Assembly: GCA_964407665.1 (NCBI GenBank)
Contig: CAYOWK010000025.1
Coordinates: 1 to 60,040, forward strand
Source: CAYOWK01 sp964407665
GTDB taxonomy: Bacteria; Pseudomonadota; Alphaproteobacteria; Caulobacterales; Hyphomonadaceae
Reading direction: 5' to 3'
DNA length: 60,040 bases
Shown: piece by piece, positions 51,999 through 59,891 of the stretch
Layout: every line of letters begins with the position of its first letter
Numbering within the stretch: position 1 is the stretch's first letter
Position numbers and translations under genes: made by a program
Notes under the pieces: generated by a model
What the model saw: only the letters and a program-made list of their open reading frames with translations
The model's database searches: none
What the model was told of the DNA's origin: nothing

Positions 51999-53492
51999 TC
52001 AGCTGCACATCGCCAGCATGATCTGGGAATAGCCCCGGATCATCCGGCCAAGGTTGGCGACCGACAGCTTCTCATTGGTGCCGTGGAAGACGGTCAGATC
52101 CTCGTCCGAATAGACCGCAGGGGCGAAGCGATAGATTGCGTCTTTGCTGACCGCGGAGGCGAAGCGGGCGTCGGTTGCGCCGATCACCAGAGCCGGGGCG
52201 ACGGGGGCGCCGCCTCCGACATCGGCTGCAACCGCCGAAAGCACCTTCCAGGCGTCGTTCGTGGTCGATGAGACCGGCGAAGGCTCGGAGGCTATACCGT
52301 CTTCATACTCCTCGATTGTGAGGCCCTCGATGCCCGCTGTCGCCTGCGCGACATGCTCCTTTACGGCAGCAACTGAGTCGCTGGGGTGGATCCGGAAGTT
52401 GACGACGGCGGACGCGCGCTGCGGCAGCACGTTGTCCTTGATCGAGCCGTTCAGCATTGTCGGCGCTGTTGTCGTGCGCACCATGGCGCCTGCCGCTCCG
52501 TCCTTCAGCTGTTCGAGAATCATCGGCCGGAACAGCCACTGGTTGGCGAACGCCATCTTCGCGGTGAACGGCATGTCGGCTGCGACCGCCTCCACCATCC
52601 CGGCCATTGATGGCGCGTCGAGATGGTCCGGCATCTGGTTATTCTCCAGCGCCAGCAGCGCACGCGAGATGCGGATGGCGCCGCTGTCGCGGGGCGGCTG
52701 GGAGGAGTGCCCGCCCGCTGTTGTCGCCGTGAGCTGCAGGGAAATGTAACCCTTCTCGGCGATGCCGATCAGCGCCGCAGGCTTGCCTGTGATCGGGAAG
52801 GTTTCGATGGCTGCAAAGCCCTCGTCCAGCACCATGGCCGGATCGACGCCGCGCGCCTTGAGCACCGCGAAGGCGGCTTGAGCACCCGTGCCGCCGACCT
52901 CCTCGTCGTGGCCGAACAGGAAGATGACGGTCCGCTTCGGTGTCCATCCTGACTTCACCAGCGCAGATGCCGATTCCATCAGGGCGATCAGCGAGCCCTT
53001 GTCGTCCATCGCGCCGCGACCCCAAATGTATCCGTTCGCGACCACGCCGCCGAATGGGCCGTGCGTCCAGTCGGCGTCGGTTCCAGGGTTAATGGGCACG
53101 ACATCCTGATGGGCCATCAGAACGATCGGTTGGAGTGACGCGTCCGAGCCCTGCCAGGTGAGCAGGAGGGTCTGCCCGGCGAGTGCTTCCTTCGTGACCT
53201 TCGCGAAAACCTCCGGATAACGGGCTTCCAGAAATCCGTGCAGGCCGAACCAGGGCTGGGCGGCGTCTGGAGACAGCGCGCCAGCGCCCGTCGAGACGGT
53301 CTGGAAGCGGATGGCTTCGCCCAGCGCTTCAGCTGCCCGCCCGACATCGACTGCAGGCGGTTCGGGCAAACTCATGGTTTCTGCGGCGGCCGCGCCTGCG
53401 CCGAAACTGTTTGTCCGCCAGACGACGACCCCAGCCACAGCCGCCACGGCCAGAACCGCCGCACCCGCCACCCCAAGCACCCAACGCATCAT
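51999..53492 (-). CDS. M20-family metallopeptidase (PM20D1/carboxypeptidase-like), membrane-anchored
   Basis: A 497-residue protein. An N-terminal hydrophobic helix (MMRWVLGVAGAAVLAVAAVAGVVVW) anchors or exports it. Zinc ligands are His128-Asp130 (MAHQDVVP), Asp163 (GAMDDKG), Glu198 (HDEEVGG) and later His/Asp sites; the catalytic Glu pair is 197-198. The insert with the dimerisation domain follows. The length and motifs fit the carboxypeptidase-S/PM20D1 group. GGAGG lies 7 nt before the ATG. It is divergent from the acyltransferase gene. Confidence 0.9.
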   Translation of the reverse strand: MMRWVLGVAGAAVLAVAAVAGVVVWRTNSFGAGAAAAETMSLPEPPAVDVGRAAEALGEAIRFQTVSTGAGALSPDAAQPWFGLHGFLEARYPEVFAKVTKEALAGQTLLLTWQGSDASLQPIVLMAHQDVVPINPGTDADWTHGPFGGVVANGYIWGRGAMDDKGSLIALMESASALVKSGWTPKRTVIFLFGHDEEVGGTGAQAAFAVLKARGVDPAMVLDEGFAAIETFPITGKPAALIGIAEKGYISLQLTATTAGGHSSQPPRDSGAIRISRALLALENNQMPDHLDAPSMAGMVEAVAADMPFTAKMAFANQWLFRPMILEQLKDGAAGAMVRTTTAPTMLNGSIKDNVLPQRASAVVNFRIHPSDSVAAVKEHVAQATAGIEGLTIEEYEDGIASEPSPVSSTTNDAWKVLSAVAADVGGGAPVAPALVIGATDARFASAVSKDAIYRFAPAVYSDEDLTVFHGTNEKLSVANLGRMIRGYSQIMLAMCS

Positions 53493-53605
53493 GTTCCCGC
53501 CTCCGCAGCCGCCAGAATGGGGGTTTGCACTGAACTTGCAAGGCGCAGCCGGAATCTCGTCCAGATGGTGCGCCAGGCGCCGTTGGGGAACCGGAGTCGA
53601 CGCAG

Positions 53606-54787
53606 ATGCAGGCCAAACCGGGACACTACTACGCTCTCGACTCCCTACGGGGGCTGGGCTGCCTCATCGTGGCGCTCTGGCACTGGCCATCGGCCGGTCC
53701 ATTCCATCCGCCTGAACTGGTCAACGCGACCGTGCTGGTCGACTTTTTCTTTATCCTGTCCGGCTTCGTTATGGGGGCCAATTATGACGGCCGCATCAAC
53801 ACGACCCAGGAAGCCGTCCGGTTCACCTGGCTCCGGATTGGCCGGATCTATCCGCTTCATTTCGCGATGCTGCTGGTCATGGTGGCGTGGGAATGCCTGC
53901 GCCTGTTTCAGGCGATGCAGTCCGGCGAGTCCACGCAGGGCCTCTTCGAAGACGAACGGAACATTCCGGCGATCTTCTCCAACCTGTTCCTGATCCAGAC
54001 GTTCGGCATGCATGACGCGCCGACCTGGAACGACCCGTCGTGGTCCATCGGCGCCGAGATGTACACGTACATCGCGTTCGCGCTGGTGACGCTGTGGGCC
54101 GGGCGCTTCAAGTACTGGGCGTATGCGGCTCTGATCGTGCTGTGCTATGTTGTACTTATCCGCTGGTCGGATGAGGGCCTGTTCGACACGGTCCCGCTGG
54201 GCGTTTTCCGGGCCATGCTGGGCTTCTTCATCGGCAGCTTCCTCTGGAAGGGCCATGTCTGGCTGCGCGCCCGCCCCGAGATCGTGAAGCTCCCCTTCGC
54301 TGTGTGGACGGTGGTGGAAGTCGCGGTGTTCGGCGGCCTGATCCTCTACATGTTCAACTTCGGACCGGGCGATTGGATGTCGTACCTGGCCCCCCCGCTG
54401 CTCTGCATCTTCGTGATGACATTTGCTTCGGAGAAGGGCGGGATCTCCCATCTGCTTCAGGGCAAGCGGCTGGTCGATCTCGGCAACCTGTCCTTCTCGG
54501 TCTACATGATCCACGTGCCGCTGATCGCCATGCTGTGGCCGGTGATGGGCGCGATCGAGAAGGTCACTGGCCTGCAGATGATGCATGAGCGCGCTGATGG
54601 CTTCCTGGTATTTGGGGCCACTCCGCTGATGGGCGATCTTCTCTACATCCCCTTCATCATCCTCACCGTGTTCCTGTCGTGGGTCAGCTTCAAATACTAC
54701 GAAGACCCCATGCGCCGCGCCTTCAAGGACTCGAATGTCGGCAAGAAGAAGCGGCCGTCTGCGCCGACGGTCGCGGCGAGCGCCTGA
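53606..54787 (+). CDS. Acyltransferase-3 family (OafA/YrhL-like) membrane protein
   Basis: A 393-residue inner-membrane acyltransferase with about ten hydrophobic segments. Family motifs are YYALDSLRGLGCLIVALWHW (the conserved RG and H), FFFILSGFVMGANYDGR, FTWLRIGRIYPLHF, and DPSWSIGAEMYTYIAFAL. It closes with a basic tail (GKKKRPSAP). Such proteins O-acylate polysaccharides or glycans. The ATG at 53606 has GGAG 9 nt upstream. The gene ends near a strong bidirectional terminator. Confidence 0.9.
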   Translation: MQAKPGHYYALDSLRGLGCLIVALWHWPSAGPFHPPELVNATVLVDFFFILSGFVMGANYDGRINTTQEAVRFTWLRIGRIYPLHFAMLLVMVAWECLRLFQAMQSGESTQGLFEDERNIPAIFSNLFLIQTFGMHDAPTWNDPSWSIGAEMYTYIAFALVTLWAGRFKYWAYAALIVLCYVVLIRWSDEGLFDTVPLGVFRAMLGFFIGSFLWKGHVWLRARPEIVKLPFAVWTVVEVAVFGGLILYMFNFGPGDWMSYLAPPLLCIFVMTFASEKGGISHLLQGKRLVDLGNLSFSVYMIHVPLIAMLWPVMGAIEKVTGLQMMHERADGFLVFGATPLMGDLLYIPFIILTVFLSWVSFKYYEDPMRRAFKDSNVGKKKRPSAPTVAASA

Positions 54788-54842
54788 GAGCTGGACGCCC
54801 CGCGTGACAGGGCGAACGGGCCCAGCTGGACCTGAAACGAAA

Positions 54843-54871
54843 ACGGGGCGCGGTCATGGACCGCGCCCCGT
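54843..54871. terminator. Strong bidirectional rho-independent terminator
   Basis: A perfect 13-bp stem, ACGGGGCGCGGTC (54843-54855) and GACCGCGCCCCGT (54859-54871), with loop ATG. On the minus strand it is followed by TTTTCGTTT, which suits the lipoprotein gene; it also stands 56 bp after the acyltransferase stop. Confidence 0.88.
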
Positions 54872-54900
54872 CTGTTTGCGCGATGGCTGCGCCGCCGCTG

Positions 54901-55389
54901 CTAGTGGATCATGAAGTTGATCGCGCGCGTCTCGGCGGCCGGTTGCGAGGCGTCCGCGCCGACGCGCCGCTCGAATTTGACGACAGCGTTGCCAGATCCC
55001 AGCGTTGTCACCTTGATGACGTGGTGAACCGTTCCGTCCGGCATGGTTTCGTCGGCGCCGGCGGCGACAGAAACCAGCGTGGTGTCTGTGGTGGTCGCAG
55101 TCCACGCGCCGCCTTCAGCCACCGGAAGATGAACGGCTTCGACCTTGTTGGGGTAGGTGTGGAAGGTGAAATCGTTCGGCGTCTCGGCTGTATTGGCGTC
55201 GTCGGCCGTGTCGGAGGCCGCCATCGTCGCGTCCATCGCAGCCATGTCGTGGCCGGCGTGGGCGTCTGCTTCCGGTGCGGCGGGAGCGGCGACTTCAGCA
55301 GCCGGAGCTGAATCGTCGACGGCTTCGGTCTGGCCGCCGCAGGCGGCGAGTGCGATGGCCGACGTTGCGGCCAGGATCAGGATGCGCAT
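54901..55389 (-). CDS. Lipoprotein with Ala-rich and His/Met-rich segment
   Basis: A 162-residue lipoprotein (signal ending LAAC, Cys17). The first third of the mature protein is Ala/Glu/Pro-rich and holds a His/Met cluster (ADAHAGHDMAAMDATM) of the kind that binds copper in Cu-handling proteins. The C-terminal half (FTFHTYPNKVEAVHLPVAEGGAWTATTTDTTL) is beta-rich and unrecognised. GAGGAGA precedes the ATG. It ends at a strong terminator. I infer copper or metal binding only from composition. Confidence 0.75.
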   Translation of the reverse strand: MRILILAATSAIALAACGGQTEAVDDSAPAAEVAAPAAPEADAHAGHDMAAMDATMAASDTADDANTAETPNDFTFHTYPNKVEAVHLPVAEGGAWTATTTDTTLVSVAAGADETMPDGTVHHVIKVTTLGSGNAVVKFERRVGADASQPAAETRAINFMIH

Positions 55390-55624
55390 TGGGTGTCTCC
55401 TCTTGTGTTGCGGCAGACATCGCGCCGTCCCGCCCTGATATCAAGAGGTGTAGGGCGGTCCGCAGCCATGCGCTGGATCAAATCCCGGAGCGCCGCCGGG
55501 CCTGTTCGAACGCCGGAGGCCGTCCTGTTCGTGAAGATTTGACGATCCTCGCCGCCTGCCGTTGCCGGGGCAGGCCGAAGCACTTCAGTATCCAGGCCAT
55601 CCACCCTGCGGGATAGGGACGCCC

Positions 55625-56107
55625 ATGACCGATACTGCCCATGATGCGCGTTTTGCAGCGCTGATCGACTTTCTGGTCCGCATTCCGGCGGTCGAGACGA
55701 CCGACACGCCATCCATGGGGATCGGCAGCGGCGGAAGTGATGGCGGGTGGTGGGTTAAGTTCGCGCTGGATATCGACAGCGAGATCGCCTGGGAGACGGT
55801 GCAGGAAATGGCGCACGTCCTGAACTCGCTGTCGCTGGACGAAAAGCTGGCGACCGTCTTCAAGCCCGTCTCGCCGCCGCCCTATCTCAACGGCGGACCG
55901 GAAGAGTTCCTGTCCTGGGTGATCGAGGCGCCGGACGAGATGACGCCGGACACCGTCGCCGCCTGGCTTGAAGAGCGTCTGCCCAAGCCTGTGGAGGAGG
56001 AGGACGCCTGGCTTGGAGAGCGGGAGGACGCCGATGAAGATCTCGATCCGGACGCTGAAGATGAGGACGCGGATGAAGCGTTTGGCGACCTTGAAAGCGA
56101 CGACTGA
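55625..56107 (+). CDS. Hypothetical protein with highly acidic C-terminus
   Basis: A 160-residue cytosolic protein. Residues 1-115 look like a folded domain (FAALIDFLVRIPAVETTDTPSMGIG, WWVKFALDIDSEIAWETVQEMAHVLNSL). The final 45 residues are Asp/Glu-rich (EDADEDLDPDAEDEDADE). I recognise no family. ATG at 55625, preceded by AGGGA. The 235-bp region upstream is shared with the divergent lipoprotein gene. Confidence 0.7.
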   Translation: MTDTAHDARFAALIDFLVRIPAVETTDTPSMGIGSGGSDGGWWVKFALDIDSEIAWETVQEMAHVLNSLSLDEKLATVFKPVSPPPYLNGGPEEFLSWVIEAPDEMTPDTVAAWLEERLPKPVEEEDAWLGEREDADEDLDPDAEDEDADEAFGDLESDD

Positions 56108-56125
56108 GGTCTGAAGCTCAACAAA

Positions 56126-56157
56126 AAGGGCGGGAGCGCTGGTGCGCTTCCGCCCTT
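56126..56157. terminator. Bidirectional rho-independent terminator
   Basis: A 13-bp stem with one G-U pair: AAGGGCGGGAGCG (56126-56138) and CGCTTCCGCCCTT (56145-56157), 6-nt loop. The minus strand continues TTTTTGTT, making it a good terminator for ccr; the plus strand continues with a weaker GTTCTGTT. Confidence 0.82.
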
Positions 56158-56181
56158 GTTCTGTTGATCTTTTGCTGGGAC

Positions 56182-57441
56182 CTAGGCCGGGACGGGCCCC
56201 ACGTCGAGGACTTCTTCCACGGTGCGCAGGCCGGGTCTCGGGGACTGCACGAGCACGGCCATGTTTCCGGGCAGGTGCTTGTTGTCGAGCATCTTCTCAT
56301 GTGCTGCGGGAATGTCCGCGAACGGGAACACTTCCGACATGCACGGGTCGAGACGGCGCTCGATCATCAGCTGGTTGGCCTGGCTGGCCTGCAGCAGGTT
56401 GGCGAAGTGCGAGCCCTGCACGCGCTTCTGGCGCATCCAGAGGAAGCGGGCGTCCATGGTGAGGTTGAAGCCGGTGGTGCCGGCGCAGATAACGACCATG
56501 CCGCCACGCTTAACGACGAACACCGAGGTCGGCATGGTCGATTCGCCGGGGTGTTCGAACACGATATCGACGTCCTTGCCGTCCGTGTGCTGCCAGATCG
56601 CCTTGCCGAATTTGCGGGCCTCTTTCATGTACTCGTTGAATTCAGGGCTGTTCACTTTCGGCAGCTGGCCCCAGCACTTGAAGTCCTTGCGGTTGATAAC
56701 GCCCTTGGCGCCCATGGACATGACGAAATCGAACTTGTCGTTTTCCGACACAACGCCAATGGCGTTCGCGCCGGCGACCGCGCAGAGCTGGATGGCGTAG
56801 GAGCCGAGGCCGCCCGAGGCGCCCCAGACCAGCACGTTCTGGCCCGGCCGCAGAACATGCGGACGGTGGCCGAACAGCATGCGGTAGGCCGTGGCGAGCG
56901 TCAGCGTGTAGCAGGCCGACTCCTCCCAGGTCAGGTGTTTCGGACGGGCCATCAGCTGACGCGACTGGACGCGGCAGAACTGTGCAAAGGAGCCATCGGG
57001 CGTTTCGTAGCCCCAGATGCGCTGTGTGGGCGAGAACATCGGGTCGCCGCCGTTGCATTCCTCGTCGTCGCCGTCGTCCTGGTTGCAGTGGATGACGACC
57101 TCATCGCCCGGCTTCCAGCGCTTCACACGCGAACCGACGGCCCAGACGATGCCGGACGCATCCGAGCCGGCAATGTGATAAGGCTGCTTGTGGACGTCGA
57201 ACATCGAGACGGGCTCGCCGAGTCCGGCCCAGATTCCGTTGTAGTTGACGCCAGCGGCCATCACCAGGACGAGCACCTCATCCGAGGCGATCTCCGGGGT
57301 GGGCACAACTTCAAGCTGCATGGCCTGTTTGGGGCGGCCCTGGCGCTCGCGCCGGATCGCCCATGCATGCATGGTCTTAGGTACGTGGAACTCGGGCGGA
57401 ATTTCTCCAACCGCGTACAGATCCTTGATTTCGCGAGCCAT
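56182..57441 (-). CDS. ccr: Crotonyl-CoA carboxylase/reductase
   Basis: A 419-residue medium-chain-dehydrogenase-family enzyme that reductively carboxylates crotonyl-CoA to ethylmalonyl-CoA with NADPH and CO2, the key step of the ethylmalonyl-CoA pathway for acetyl-CoA assimilation. Diagnostic stretches are GEPVSMFDVHKQPYHIAGSDASGIV, HCNQDDGDDEECNGGDPMFSPTQRIWGYE, the NADPH motif VWGASGGLGSYAIQL, and VNSPEFNEYMKEARKFGKAIW. The start is ATG 57441 (MAREIKDLY). It is preceded by a 489-bp region with a TTGCAGTGCAA palindrome. Other pathway genes (ecm, mcd) are not in the window. Confidence 0.97.
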   Translation of the reverse strand: MAREIKDLYAVGEIPPEFHVPKTMHAWAIRRERQGRPKQAMQLEVVPTPEIASDEVLVLVMAAGVNYNGIWAGLGEPVSMFDVHKQPYHIAGSDASGIVWAVGSRVKRWKPGDEVVIHCNQDDGDDEECNGGDPMFSPTQRIWGYETPDGSFAQFCRVQSRQLMARPKHLTWEESACYTLTLATAYRMLFGHRPHVLRPGQNVLVWGASGGLGSYAIQLCAVAGANAIGVVSENDKFDFVMSMGAKGVINRKDFKCWGQLPKVNSPEFNEYMKEARKFGKAIWQHTDGKDVDIVFEHPGESTMPTSVFVVKRGGMVVICAGTTGFNLTMDARFLWMRQKRVQGSHFANLLQASQANQLMIERRLDPCMSEVFPFADIPAAHEKMLDNKHLPGNMAVLVQSPRPGLRTVEEVLDVGPVPA

Positions 57442-57930
57442 TCCGCCGTCCGCCACTTGTCTATACTCCCCGGTCGCCGTCGCCGGCCGCCATCGTCTGC
57501 ACAGCTGACTTGCCGCGCGTCCCAATCAGAGACGCGACACAATCATAAAAGTGAGACGCGAAAGCAAGCCGCGATGTTGCAGTGCAAAACCGGGGCCGTG
57601 AGGGCTGTTCCGGCTGAAGATTCGGTGGTGGCGCAGCAGTCGGGAACGAGGCGTGCGCCGATATCTTCAGATGCGCATGAAAAGCGCCGGAGCACATCCA
57701 AATCCGGTTCGCGGATGCACGCGCTTGTGAGGCCGCGGGTGTGCGCCGCCGCAGATCAGTTCGCCCGGAAGGCGGCGGCGACGCGCATGATTCGCCAGCC
57801 GGATGGCTGCAGGCGGGCGGCGCAAATTGCGGCGCCGGGGGGCTAACCGCGACGCGGCAGGTAATCGTGACTTGGCGGGCAGACAGAACGCAGGTGTTGT
57901 GGCGGCGGGGGAGGCAGCGGGAGTGTGGGC
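57442..57930. other. 489-bp divergent region between ccr and the gamma-glutamyltransferase gene
   Basis: No convincing gene; the only long frames have compositionally odd Arg/Ala-rich translations. The palindrome at 57577-57587 and, on the minus strand, a TATGAT hexamer (about 57543-57548) suggest a ccr promoter region. Confidence 0.6.
57577..57587. promoter_or_regulatory. TTGCA-G-TGCAA palindrome upstream of ccr
   Basis: A perfect 5-1-5 palindrome about 136 bp before the ccr start. It resembles sites of short-chain fatty-acyl-CoA regulators (PccR/ScfR, TTTGCAAA type) and PhaR-type TGCANTGCA sites in alphaproteobacteria, both tied to acyl-CoA and polyhydroxybutyrate metabolism. Which, if any, binds here is unknown. 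Confidence 0.4.
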
Positions 57931-59772
57931 ATGAAGACGACACGGCGGGGATTGTTCGCGGCGGCGGGTGCGGCAGGTGCTGCGCTGGCGGCAGGACCGG
58001 CGCTGGCGCAGGCGGGCCGTGCAGCGCCCGATGCGGTGCAGACGGCCTCGACCAGCGTGGCGGCGACGCGGGCGGCCGTTCCCGGACCGAATGGCGTGAT
58101 CTCGGCCGGACATCCTCTGGCTGCCAGCGCCGGGCTGCAGATGATGCTGAAGGGCGGATCGGCGGCGGATGCGGCGGTGGCCGCGCTGGCGGCGCTGAAC
58201 GTTTGCGAGCCGTGGGCGTCGTCGGCGGCAGGCAATGGATTTGGCATCGTGCGCGATCCCAAAACGGGAGAGGTGCGATCGCTCAACTATGCCGGCGCCG
58301 CGCCAGCCCTGCTGGAGTCCGCCAAGGTTACGAAGGAGGACCTCGACTGGGGCCCGAAGGCGGCCTGCACGCCGGGGGCGTTCGGCGGCTGGATCGAGCT
58401 GCTGCGCAAGTACGGCCGGCTGAGCCTGGCCGAGACGCTGGCGCCCGCCATTGCGCTGGCCCGCGACGGGCACGCGGTGGACCCCTCGATTGCGCAGTTC
58501 ATCAGCCGGGCGGCGAGCCGGCTGGCGCTGTATGAGACATCGAAGGCGATCTATCTGCCGGGCGGAGCGGCGCCGAAGGCGTTCGACCTGTTCCGGAATG
58601 AGCCGCTGGCGAAGACGTTCGAGAAACTGGCCGCTGTCGAGGCGAAAGCGCTGAAGGGCGGGGCCTCGCGCGACGAGGCCCTGCTGGCGGCCAACGCCGA
58701 ATTCTACACCGGGTCCATCGGCTATGAGATTGGCCGCTTCCACCAGAAGGCGGGCGGCTACCTGCGGGCGGCGGATCTGAAGGCCTACCGCGCGACCTGG
58801 AGCGAGCCGGTCTCGACCACCTATCGCGGCTATGCGGTCTATTCCTCGCCGACGACGTCGCGCGGCGGGCTGGAAATGTGCCTGCAGCTGAACCTGCTGG
58901 AGCGGTTCGAGCTGGCCGGCCTGAAGCAGGGCGGCGCCCAGGTCGTTCACCTGATGGCGGAGGCGATCAAGGCTGCGAAGGCAGAAATCTATCCCTATGT
59001 GGCGGACCCGAAATTCTTCCCCACGCCGACCGACATCCTGCTGTCCAAGGCGTTTGCAGCTGACCGTGCGGGGCTGATCGATCCGGCGCGCGCGGCGGTC
59101 TTTGCGGCGCCGACGGATCTGCGGCGGTATTCGGCCTCTGCGCCCGTTCCGGTGATGCCGAAGCCCGACATGAAGATGGCGTCGTCGCCGGGCGACACCA
59201 CGTCCCTATCGGTGGTGGACAAGGACGGGCTGGTGGTGTGCTGCACGCCGACGCTGGGCGGCGGGTTCGGCACAGGCGTTGTCGCGGGGTCCACCGGCCT
59301 GCTGCTCAACAACGGCATGCGCCACGGCTCGACCTCGCCCTATCCGGGGACGGCGAATTTCGTTCGACCCGGGCAGATCCCGATCCTGAACAACTCGCCG
59401 ACGCTTGTGACGAAGGATGGCCGGTTCGAGATCGTGCTCGGCTCGCCCGGCGGCGAGACCATCGGGCAGACGCAGTTCCAGGTGCTGGTGAACGTGCTGG
59501 ATTTCGGCATGGAGGTGCAGCCCGCCATCGAGGCGCCGCGCTTCACCCTCGACGCCGAACCGAACTTCTACATGCCGGGCGCCGAAGTCAGCATGATGCT
59601 CGAGAGCCGGTTCGATCCCGCTGTCGTTCAGGCGCTGGCGGGGTTGGGCCACAAGGTCCGGAGCGTCGGGCCTTATGCGGCGGGTTCGATCCAGTCGGTG
59701 AAGGCGACCAGCTGGGGCGGCAAGGTTGGCGGCGCCGATCCGCGCCGGACGGCGGCGGCGGCGGGGTACTAG
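57931..59772 (+). CDS. Gamma-glutamyltransferase-family protein
   Basis: A 613-residue Ntn hydrolase. A Tat-like signal (TTRRGLFAAAGAAGAALAAGPALAQA) exports it. The large subunit holds HPLAASAGLQMMLKGGSAADAAVAALAALNVCEPWASSAAGNGFG. The self-cleavage and catalytic Thr423 lies in SPGDTTSLSVVDKDG; the usual TTH is TTS here. GSPGGETIGQTQFQVLVNVLDFGM is the small-subunit signature. The ATG at 57931 has GGGAG 7 nt upstream; a GTG at 57925 is a weaker alternative. Possible roles are glutathione or gamma-glutamyl-peptide breakdown, or a related acylase. Confidence 0.9.
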   Translation: MKTTRRGLFAAAGAAGAALAAGPALAQAGRAAPDAVQTASTSVAATRAAVPGPNGVISAGHPLAASAGLQMMLKGGSAADAAVAALAALNVCEPWASSAAGNGFGIVRDPKTGEVRSLNYAGAAPALLESAKVTKEDLDWGPKAACTPGAFGGWIELLRKYGRLSLAETLAPAIALARDGHAVDPSIAQFISRAASRLALYETSKAIYLPGGAAPKAFDLFRNEPLAKTFEKLAAVEAKALKGGASRDEALLAANAEFYTGSIGYEIGRFHQKAGGYLRAADLKAYRATWSEPVSTTYRGYAVYSSPTTSRGGLEMCLQLNLLERFELAGLKQGGAQVVHLMAEAIKAAKAEIYPYVADPKFFPTPTDILLSKAFAADRAGLIDPARAAVFAAPTDLRRYSASAPVPVMPKPDMKMASSPGDTTSLSVVDKDGLVVCCTPTLGGGFGTGVVAGSTGLLLNNGMRHGSTSPYPGTANFVRPGQIPILNNSPTLVTKDGRFEIVLGSPGGETIGQTQFQVLVNVLDFGMEVQPAIEAPRFTLDAEPNFYMPGAEVSMMLESRFDPAVVQALAGLGHKVRSVGPYAAGSIQSVKATSWGGKVGGADPRRTAAAAGY

Positions 59773-59820
59773 AGCATGATCGGTTTTGGCGGAAACGCCA
59801 AAACCGTGAATCATGCTCTA
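59770..59820. repeat. Palindromic element AGAGCATGAT...ATCATGCTCT
   Basis: An outer 11-bp stem (TAGAGCATGAT with ATCATGCTCTA) and an inner 10-bp stem (GGTTTTGGCG with CGCCAAAACC, loop GAAA). Elements of this form occur often between genes of alphaproteobacteria. Here it begins at the ggt stop codon and may end its transcript. Confidence 0.75.
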
Positions 59821-59844
59821 CACTTTTGACCAGAGACGGATTCA

Positions 59845-59883
59845 CGACTTTGGTGGGATCGCTTCGCGATGCCACCAAAGTCG
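59845..59883. repeat. Second palindromic hairpin in the convergent gap
   Basis: CGACTTTGGTGG (59845-59856) and CCACCAAAGTCG (59872-59883) pair perfectly around an inner ATCGC/GCGAT stem with a TTC loop. Together with the preceding element it fills the gap between ggt and the isomerase-like gene. Confidence 0.7.
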
Positions 59884-59891
59884 ATCCGGCT

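Noticed and set aside
57574..57846. A short plus-strand frame between ccr and ggt
   Set aside because: It begins inside the TTGCAGTGCAA promoter region, has no clear ribosome-binding site, and the product is a basic, low-complexity sequence.
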